Assembly: GCA_009103225.1 (NCBI GenBank)
Contig: RHPI01001292.1
Span: 247,878-311,877, forward strand
Source of the DNA: Chlorokybus atmophyticus
Lineage: Eukaryota; Streptophyta; Chlorokybophyceae; Chlorokybales; Chlorokybaceae
Direction of reading: 5' to 3'
Length of the DNA: 64,000 bases
In this document: positions 55,247-64,000 of the stretch, in pieces
How the letters are laid out: each line of letters starts with the position of its first letter
Numbering within the stretch: position 1 is the stretch's first letter
The notes under the pieces: model-generated
Databases searched by the model: none
The model's input: the letters and a program-made list of their open reading frames with translations, nothing else
What the model was told of the DNA's origin: nothing
Translations under genes and position numbers: made by a program

Positions 55247-58140
55247 ATGCTACATTCAAGAGCTTGCACTCTGTCTTCATCGCGTCTCAAGTGTGGCAGC
55301 GCTCAAACATTGGCACACCGATGGCAGGGCACCGATGGTGTGAGCGCACACGAGTGGAGTGCATCCACGAGCAGCGAGCCTGAAAACCTCATTGCCCAAT
55401 TTGCTTTCGCCCGCTCCTTCACTGTGTTTGATGCTTCACAATCGCTGATCGCTCCAGAGCTCACTGTTCGACGAGCTTCACAGCCACTGCTGATTGGGCG
55501 GCCTACAGCAACTGTAGCACATGCTGATGGTGATCACCTCCTAGCATCCAGCAGCCTGCCCAGCAACGCGGATGATGCTTGCGAACCTGAGCGTGCGCTC
55601 GCCGACGAGTTGATTCAATACCGCGACGCCGCCGTGCCAAGAGGCACCATGCATCCGCACACAGCGTACCACCCGCATTGTAAACAGACACCTGGTGGCC
55701 AAGAGGTTGACACTAACTTGCTAAGGCTGCCAATCGGCAGCGTCAAGTTTTGGGAGCTCAGCAGCTGTTGTATAGGTCAGTCTCTGCATGTATTTGCTTT
55801 AATATGCCAATGTCTGCTGCAGAAAAAAAAATCTCATGCCTTTGGCCTGGTCCAGGAGTGGTGCTTTTTGCGGGATTGATGTCAGGCCTTACGCTCGGTC
55901 TCATGTCGTTGAGTGTTGTGGACTTAGAGGTAAGGCTCTTTGATGTGTAGGCCACAGTGTGTTTCCAATGTATTGTATTTGGCTTGTATTGGTGCTGAGC
56001 TGTACACTTGCGTGGCCAGGTGTTGAGGCGCTCCGGCACTCCTCAGCAAAGACTAGATGCCGCCAAGGTCCTGCCCTTGGTCAAGGTGAGCACTGGTAGA
56101 CTTGTGCATGTGATGGTTTTCCTTTGATGGCGTCATAGTCACAGCCCCTTGTCTACGCAGAATCAGCACTATCTGTTGGTGACGTTGCTGCTATGCAATG
56201 CGGTTGCTATGGAGGCGCTGCCATTGTTCTTGGACGAGCTTGTCCATGAAGTGGTGGCGCTCGTGCTGTCCGTCACAGTGGTGCTTTTTGTCGGAGAAAT
56301 CATACCCCAAGTATGCCTTGCTGCTGCTTCTGTTGCATGTGCCTGCCGTCAACAAGTATGTCAGTAGTTGCTATCTCGCAGGCTGTGTGCAAGCATTATG
56401 GCGTTGCTGTTGGGGCCAGGGCGGCAGGCTTTGTGCGTGGTTTGATGACGTTGGCGTATCCTATAGCCTATCCCGTCAGTAAGGTACAACAATAACTTGT
56501 GTATTCGTGGTGGACGGTGCTCACTTTCTGTACACCCATTGATCCTTGTATGTGCAAACCTTGGCAATGTGTGCGCCGTCTGGTGAAGGACGTTTCAATC
56601 CCTTGTGCTTCATGTGCTGATGTCCTGCAACATGGCAGCTGCTGGATGCAACACTTGGCAGCGACCACTGCCACACCATGCGCAGGTGCGTGAGTACCGT
56701 GCATAGTTGTAGCAATCATGTTGATGGAATTGGTCTTACCTTACCTTGGTGCAGGGCGGAGCTGAAGGCTTTGGTGCTTCTACACGATGCGCACGAGGGC
56801 ATTGGTGGAGAGTTGACGACTGATGAGGCAACCATAATTTCCGGCATCCTTGACCTTAAGGTGAGCATGTTGGTTCTCAATCAATGAAGGATTTTAAGAT
56901 GATTGCCACTGATCAAGCATACTACTAACACACACTCATCCGCAGGAGAAAAGCGTGCGAACAAAGATGACCCCCTTGGATCAAGTATTCATGCTATCAG
57001 ACGACAGCGTCTTGGACATGGAGACTCTTGGCGCAGTAATCGCTGCTGGACACTCCCGTATACCTGTCTTCAGGGTACGAGTTGGGTGTGTGCTGCAAAA
57101 TGGAGGCTTGTTGGTTAGCGTTGTTGGTCTCACCCTCATGCTGCGCACGTTGTCCCCAGGAAGGTATGAAGAACCACATCCGTGGCTTTCTGAGCGTCAA
57201 GAATATGATAATGCTGGATGCACAGGTATACCCACGTATGCATGACATGTGCACAGCGTTGGGTGCCTTTTGTTTCAGGTATTGGTTGCATTTGGTCTCA
57301 TTGTGGATGTTTGCATACTAGGCACAGGTTGCTATTTTGTCCATGCCGCTGCGAAGGCCACCCCGCGTTAGCGCGGACATGCCAATGAGCGAGATGATGG
57401 AGGTTTTCCACAAAGCCAAGGCGCAGATGGCTATTGTGGTGGATGTGCCAGTCAACTTATCAAAACTGTTGTCGAAAATAGAGGTAAGTTGTCAGGAGTA
57501 CTGTCCGCTTTGTCATCGCTTTAGCCATGCTTCGACCTGATTAATAGCAGAAAATTATCATGTGACATACAACTGTTATTGGCAGCTGGAAGATGCTCCA
57601 GCACTTGGGATCATTACGCTTTCAGACGTTGTTGAAGCACTTGTACAGAAGGAGTTGTATGACGGAGTTGATCACGAAATTGACGAGGATGTGCGATACC
57701 TCAACCGTCTGGTCAGTCTTAAACCATAAGCACAGGGTCTTATCCTAGGCAGTTGCGCAACATGCATGCTGCGGAGGCGATGTGCAATGCAAGTCTTGAA
57801 CTCCTCATCTGGCTTGCAGGTCAATGATGCAAGGAGGAAGCTGTCGCTTGTTGCTCATGTTGTGCAAACACCCGACACAACACTGTCGGCGGCAATCGAG
57901 TTGGCAAAGCTTACAAACACGACATCGGAGCAGCTGAGCGGCCGGTTGAGTCCCCGTTTGATGGCATCGTCAGGACGGCTGAGTCCTGCATCCTTGCATG
58001 TCCGCAATGGCATTGCTACTGGCAGGTTCCATGACCTCCGCAGCAGAGATCCTCCCGGCGATAATAGCTCCGATGAGGAAGAAGATGAGCGCGCTAATGA
58101 CAAGACTAAGCTTCTTGCAAGCAAAGTGCGCAAGTCGTAG
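55247..58140 (+). CDS. CNNM-type DUF21-CBS membrane protein (Mg2+/cation transport family)
   Basis: Member of the cyclin M/CorC-like family, membrane proteins linked to magnesium and other divalent cations. An exon ending near 55770 ([12 protein letters not shown]) joins one near 55853-55931 ([20 protein letters not shown]). Then come [40 protein letters not shown] and [45 protein letters not shown] and [20 protein letters not shown], which together form a complete DUF21 domain like Arabidopsis At1g47330. The CBS pair follows: [40 protein letters not shown], and [20 protein letters not shown] with [20 protein letters not shown]. The tail is Ser/acidic with [17 protein letters not shown], ending at TAG 58138-58140. 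The N terminus before DUF21 is long and not conserved. An in-frame stop lies just upstream of ATG 55247, but an earlier exon (54511-54724) may precede it. Confidence 0.85.
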
Positions 58141-59036
58141 CGTTGAGAGCGAGTAGTCAACTGGCAGAATACACCCCCACACCCCCAATAAGGACAGCTT
58201 TTGCTAAGAAGTTGTATATGGGCGACATACACCTGTACTTGTACCCGGAGCGGTCAGTTGTGTGTAACATGTTGTAGTGTTGCCTACATGTTCCGTTAAC
58301 CTGTAGCAATGCGCGAGCACACTGCAGATCATATGGCACGCATGTTTCTTGGCAATATTGTAAAACCCAGTAACAGTGCAAACTCAAGCATGGTAACTTT
58401 ATATTGCACTGTGTGTCATTACTGTTGTACCAGTGTTTCACAATTGTTGTACCAGCGGAGTCTCAATGGATGTATTTGTCCAAGTTCGTGTCCAACTCCC
58501 ACAACCCCACCCTTCGCAGCATAGTCAATTAGCGCGTTGCACGTGACAAAGCATCAATCCTTCGTGCTTGGTGCATCACAGCGCAGCTAGAGATACCTGG
58601 GCAATGCGAGTGGTAGCATTGCTAGTACTTGCGGTGTAGTTGTGCTTGGCGCGGATCGTGGATACATTGATCGCTACAGTGCTTGTTGTGCGTATAGGAA
58701 GCAGTCCTCGCAGCTGGACAGCATTAAGCATTCAGCATGCCTGTTCTGTTTGACCTGATGCCTGTGTAGTGTTTATTGTACTGTCGGCGTTAACCACCAA
58801 AGCTCTTCGCATTCACAACTTACTTACTGCCAACCCTCAGGCAGCACAACAACAGCTACACGGTCATGTGCAAGCATAACGTAGGGGTGTAGTCCCAATC
58901 ATTCCAAAGCAACATCCATAAGAACAAGAACGCAACAGCTACAAGGCATACTGAAGACAATCTGATTGACATCATACAAGGCTTCATAGCTTCGCGCTCA
59001 AGCCCTTACTAGACTACTCCCATACAAACAATGCGA
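58141..59036. other. convergent intergenic region
   Basis: About 900 bases holding the 3' ends of the DUF21 gene and VIPP1. No exon or structured repeat is supported. Confidence 0.6.
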
Positions 59037-61947
59037 TTACAACTCTCTGGTCTTGCGCCGCAGCTCTTCCAGCTCCTGATCAATTGCTGATGGCACAGGC
59101 CGTCCAGGAGGAAGCTCCGGTGTCTGCCACAAGCAAGAACATGTCAACTTGCATGCATGGATAAAGTATGCAGCTGTGGTCACTGATGCATACGAGGTCG
59201 TACTGTCACCTGCCCAATCTTGCTAACTGCATTTGCAAAAGATCACAAACGGGGTGCGTATGCACATCTACATTTGCACAATTGCATATGCGCGTGCATT
59301 CAGCTGCGCAACTATAAACGCAGATCACACAGTACATGCGCAGCAAACCATACCTTTTTGCTGCTGGTGTCTGCAAGCATGCCCTTCTTCATTTTTGCAA
59401 GCTCGTCCTCAACATCATTGCTTTCAAGAAGCAGGAACTGGACAGATCACACATCAACAAGCAGCACACCATAGCAATAAAACTGCACTGTTGACATCAA
59501 TAGAAAGGCTCGCGCTACAGCAGAGTCAATCAACCAGCAAGCTCACCTTGGAGGAGAGGTCGTCAGTAGTCAGCTGAGCAACAGACTCAGCCTCTGCCTC
59601 CATAGCCAGCACTATCACAAGCAATCAAAGTCAGACGTCACCAAACCAATGACACCGCAAGGAGCGTGACTCAGTAGGTTGAGATTACCTTTCTCCTCCA
59701 TGCGGTCAAAAGCGGCCAAGGCGTTGCTGCTGTTCATGTTGCCAACCATCTCCTGCACCTTCTGGCTTGTCCTGCGGTAGGTAGCACTCATCAGTTGGGC
59801 TTGCAAGAGTCCAGGAGTGCACTCGGTAGTACTCATATTTGCCACCAGTTGCAAGGTACGGGTTTCAGCAACAGATTTACTTTGCAGACTGAGCCCGCGC
59901 CTTGAGGGTATCCTTCTTGGACCTTGCTTCAGCCATCTTGCTCTCCAACATCTGTGAATGTGGATGTGGATGTGAATCAGAAAGGCATCAGCAAATTGAA
60001 CGGTGACAAAAGCTTCTGCATATCAAAGCACAACAACAGGAAACAACATACCCGGGTGCTGCTGATCAGCTTCTCAACAGCCCCCTGCTGAGCTGTCAGC
60101 TGTGACTTCAGGGACTCGGCATTTTCCTGCAAGAAGTTGTCAATCACACTTTAGTACCCACACTCTGATGACTCATGTCGCAGCAATCACTAACACACCA
60201 CTGCCTCGCGACTACAGCACTGCTTGTGGCTAATATACCAAGTAGCTCTTCCTTCGCTTCAACGCCTCCTTTGCCAGCTCATCATCACCCTTCTGGATGG
60301 CCAACTGTGCACGACGATACCTGTAAACAGTTGCACGAATTGCAATTGAGATCAAGTAAAATAAAATAAGATAAAGGAGTGGGGAATTGCATACCAAGTG
60401 TGCAATTGCAACGCTCAGAAAACAATCAGTAACAGATTGAGGGTACTGTACCAGTCGTCCGCTGTTGCAGCGGCCTGCTTGTATTTATTTTCTAATTGCT
60501 TGGAGCTTGCCATGACTTGCGCAGAGGCTTGCCGCATCTTTATCAGATCCTCGTTCATTTCTTGCACTGTCTGTTCCAAAATCTTCTCCGGGTCCTCCGC
60601 GGCGGACACGATGGCATTTGCATAAGACTGCACATATACCATGACTGAGAGGATAGCGCAAGACTGACATAGGCACACACGTTGACAGAAAAGTGTAGTG
60701 TCTTGACACCAATACTACTGCTAAACTTCCAGTGTGTGGCGGCTTGGACGCCATGTCTCACACCAAGTTACAATTTACCTTCACAACCCGGACAACACGC
60801 GAGAAAAGGTTCATCTGGGTCGTCAGTGGACCACCATACTGATGGGCGCCATCAGTTGACTCACTGTAGCTGCAACTGGTAGCTTGCTGCGTCACAGCTG
60901 AGAAAGCATTCCCTGCAAGATACACCTGTATCAGCACAGGTACCATAGCACACAGCAGACTACCAAGATTTGTAGCGAGTATTCTGTTCAAGTGACAACT
61001 TGTTAATGAACAACACAGCGAGCACACAACCCCTTTGCTTGTCAGAACAACAAAACACGCCCACCAACAAGTTGCAATTGAGTTGTAATAGCTCTGTGAT
61101 TAAGATATACAACAAAGCTGTGGAATTTGAGCAGGGTGCGCACGCAAAAACCGATACATGGATAGTTGTGTGCATATAAGTGCATAATTAACTGCTGCAT
61201 GAAGGCTAGTTGAATGACGTGATGCATGGTGCAGACGACTCTGAAAGGTCACACACAACAGCAGACTTGCATGCATCTGTGCCTGTGGTGCCAAATGTGC
61301 AGCAGATGCGACTTCTGATCTGGTGATGGCTACTGTCAACCTCTCCAGCCCGAAGTCTACGATGCACACATGGGCCATGAGGTTGGCCCCGACACAAGCA
61401 GCCAACTTGATTGCTGAGTGCAACGTGCGCTGCGTAAATAGCTTCAGTGCCGGCCAGGACAGGGAGAGAGCTGCAGCTGACAGGAGTAATCTGTAAACGT
61501 CGCACGAATAGACACAACTTCATTCGCCAAGCAAGGTATGCTTGTGACACTGTTTGCAAAAAGAAACGCCATATGACAGCAAGAGCTCCTCAAGGGCTTG
61601 TGCGTGTGTGACCATGTGTGGGTCTGTCCACAACAGACTGTAGAAACGTGCGACCAACAGCAACCGTCGGTCTCCCCCCGTTCGGCGCCACCACCTCCGT
61701 GTGGGGTCCCCAACAGTTGCATGCAAGCGAAGGCACAACTATGGTGCAACCACACAACAAGCTTCAACCCACCTCCATCAAAGAAGCTGGACTGCAAGGA
61801 AGACCGCAAGAAGGAGCTCCTGGGCGGCACGGCAGCAACCCTCCGACGAGGTGCAGCCTGGGCGCAAGGCGCCCCGGCCTGGCCCGACCTGGTTGCGGTC
61901 ACCCGCAGACCGGCCGGGAGGGAGCGCGGCGCCACGACGGCGGACAT
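59037..61947 (-). CDS. VIPP1: Vesicle-inducing protein in plastids 1 (PspA/IM30 family)
   Basis: ESCRT-III-like membrane-remodelling protein needed for thylakoid formation and maintenance. The ATG at 61947 opens a plastid-transit-like segment ([20 protein letters not shown], later [18 protein letters not shown]). The mature part begins in the exon near 60915-60775 with [13 protein letters not shown]. It continues [40 protein letters not shown] (near 60630-60450), [20 protein letters not shown] (near 60320-60240), [60 protein letters not shown], and [16 protein letters not shown] with [20 protein letters not shown]. The coiled-coil PspA domain is complete. The C-terminal extension [20 protein letters not shown] matches helix 7, which distinguishes VIPP1 from bacterial PspA. 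Stop TAA is at 59037-59039. Exons between the transit peptide and the mature N terminus (61780-60950) are uncertain. Confidence 0.93.
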
Positions 61948-64000
61948 GCCCACAACCTGCGCCATATGCGATGACGTGGAGCCCCTCAACCTCAGCAGCA
62001 GCAGCAGCGGCGGCGGCGATAGCCACCTGAAGACTTCGGCTGACGAGCTGCCAGCTGGCACCAAAGTCACCAATATTAGGGTTTGAAACTGACGCGGAGC
62101 AATGTGGATTTCAATGGTTGGCCGACGTGGACGCTCCGCGTTGCAAGCTGTTCATCAGCATGTTGTGATTGATCTACATACATGTATCAAGCACCTTGCG
62201 AAGGCCCGTTTCAATTGGTGACTCACAGTTTGTCAGGTCTGTTTCCTGGCCATCCAGTCACGGGAGTATGCTTATTCATTGGCCAGCCGCAAGCTCCATC
62301 GGCAATGATGTATAAGCACCGTATAAGCATTCTGTCAGACAAGCCCAACAGATAAACAGTGCCCTGGAAAATTAGCAGTCAAGTTATAGATTTTCAACCT
62401 TCGAACCTTGACTTGAACTGCTGATTGGCCGGTAGGCTGGCCACTGCGTGTGGCATGTACGGGTAGAGGCTATGTACGGCTACAGAGACCAATAGACTGC
62501 TTACCAGCAGCACAGTATGGATCAATTACATTAGTCCATTACTATCACTGCAGTGCATGATTATGTATATACGGCGCGAGTTTGGGCTATTGTTATCGGT
62601 AACACTTGCGAGCAAGCAAGTGATGTCAGAATTGCATGCTCTATGAGTGTAGCATCCGTTTTACAAAGTGCGTATGATTTGTATGAATAATGCATTTATT
62701 GATACGGCATAACACGTAAATTGATGTTACTTATTGACGATTTACAAGGAATTGCCAATGGTCTAACCTGATGTGCATTTGTTTGTAGTTGTTGTTATGC
62801 TAGAGACCTCCGGGATGCACATATATGTCGTGTGTTATTATTGTCGCATAAATTCATATATTTTTCTCAACCATTAGCGCCTTTGGCTGATGTGGCACAG
62901 GGCACGTGAAATACTATCGTTCCGTAGCATCATGCATCAGTAAAAGCAACATGCCTAAATATCCATACAATAGAGTTGCCATTAATACAATGAATACTCA
63001 ATATATCCATTTCGCCGCCAAAAATGATGTGTTACAATGGCAAGTTGCGGCAATTATTATGGTGCTGCTGCTTTTGGTGAGGCGCTTCTATTTGCTTTAT
63101 AACCTGCCTTATTGAGTGCGTTGTTGTGGGGCTTAATGCACTACTTCTTTGAAGGAAGTTCATTGCTGTTGTTATCGCTGTCAGCTGTGTGCTCCAAAAC
63201 AAAAATGCACATGTTTGCAAACCAAAATGACAAGTAGTGGACATATAACTTTCCCTTGCAGCATGCACTATTTGAAGGCAGTTTTAGTGGGGAAATGAGG
63301 GGAAACACGTTGAGGGGCCAACCAAGCATAGTAATGGTATCTTAAAATTGGGATTGCAATTTGCATATTGTTTTTACTAGTTCACCTCGTTGTTTTTCAA
63401 GCCGCAACCTTTGCCCTCTACTTAGAATGTTATATATCCTCAAACTGGCTTTTGATTTTCATAAAATGTGATTTGTGCAACCACCGCCACACCTGCACCC
63501 TCTACTATACTAGTTAACATATGGTCAACGAAGATGGTGCTAATGTTGTTGTCAGTGTATGTTTGTGTAGCGCCGTGCCAATGTCACTTTCTGAAATTTA
63601 GCCTTATCATTATTGCATATACATGCCACAACGAGTAAGATGTAGCTATTGTTTATGATCAACTTTACGATTAGGCATTGCTTGCATAATATGTATATAC
63701 ATATATATATATGTATATATTTATATGTATATTATATATGTGCTTTTTTGCTTGGCGCGTTTAATGTCTGAATTGCAATATGTTCATACTTTTACAACCG
63801 GGATGGTTTAGCTGATTACTTGATTGCAGTTGTTGTACATATTCTTATCAAACTCGTTGCTTATTTTTGCAGTGCATGAGATATCTTGGGCTTGACAAGT
63901 ACTTCTTGTGTATGTATATATGTATATATACGTATCTATACATATACATATATACATTAAAATGTATATATATACATATATGTACATACATATGTATACG
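61948..64000. other. AT-rich intergenic region to window end
   Basis: About 2 kb upstream of VIPP1. The first 150 bases read open on the plus strand (LPAGTKVTNIRV near 62050-62085) but mirror the VIPP1 exon. The rest is AT-rich with no supported exon. TATATG/TATATA tracts occur at about 63690-63740 and 63905-64000. Confidence 0.55.
63905..64000. repeat. TATATG/CATATA repeat tract, cut by window edge
   Basis: Alternating TATATG, CATATA and ACGTAT steps. It resembles the satellite at 29.7-30.1 kb, and its right end is not in the window. Confidence 0.8.

Noticed and set aside
61598-62086. Plus-strand 162-codon open frame opposite VIPP1
   Set aside because: It is the antisense shadow of the VIPP1 transit-peptide exon; no family motif is present.

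Overview
This is a eukaryotic nuclear window. Genes are split by many short GT-AG introns (a few appear to be GC-AG), coding density is low, and microsatellites and small assembly gaps are frequent. The gene set points to a photosynthetic, flagellate member of the green lineage: a plastid VIPP1, an AP2-family transcription factor with two AP2 domains, a plant-type PATROL1/UNC13-like protein and a ROF1/FKBP62-type immunophilin occur beside DNAAF4 (DYX1C1/PF23), an assembly factor needed only where dynein-driven cilia exist. Species cannot be fixed from sequence alone; a prasinophyte-grade or early streptophyte flagellate would fit.

Layout. 0.6-4.2 kb (-): DNAAF4, 13 exons. 4.2-8 kb: gene-poor, AT-richer. 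8-9.8 kb (-): unidentified gene. 9.9-12.6 kb (+): unidentified type I membrane protein, 12 exons. 13.8-18 kb (-): AP2 factor. 18-21.8 kb: repeats, palindromes and a 286-base (CT) tract. 21.8-24.3 kb (-): PEX2, interrupted by a 278-base gap. 25.9-28.9 kb (+): three-domain FKBP with TPR. 29-31 kb: an ATATGT-type satellite and twin hairpins. 31-36.1 kb (-): PATROL1-like. 36.1-42.7 kb: AT-rich island without a recognisable gene. 42.8-43.9 kb (-): partial membrane protein. 44.4-46.5 kb: TOM7 (-) and mitoribosomal mS23 (+), head to head. 47.4-48.9 kb (+): conserved helix-hairpin-helix protein. 49.2-53.5 kb (-): diflavin reductase NDOR1/ATR3. 54.5-58.1 kb (+): CNNM-type DUF21-CBS protein. 59-61.9 kb (-): VIPP1. 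62-64 kb: AT-rich, TATATG repeats.

The genes do not form one pathway. They serve cilia (DNAAF4), mitochondria (TOM7, mS23), peroxisomes (PEX2), plastid membranes (VIPP1), exocytosis (PATROL1), cytosolic redox (NDOR1), proline isomerisation (FKBP) and transcription (AP2). Exon models were built by eye from reading frame, splice sites and remembered family motifs, so small exons and some starts are uncertain. No CRISPR array, operon, rRNA or confident tRNA was seen.
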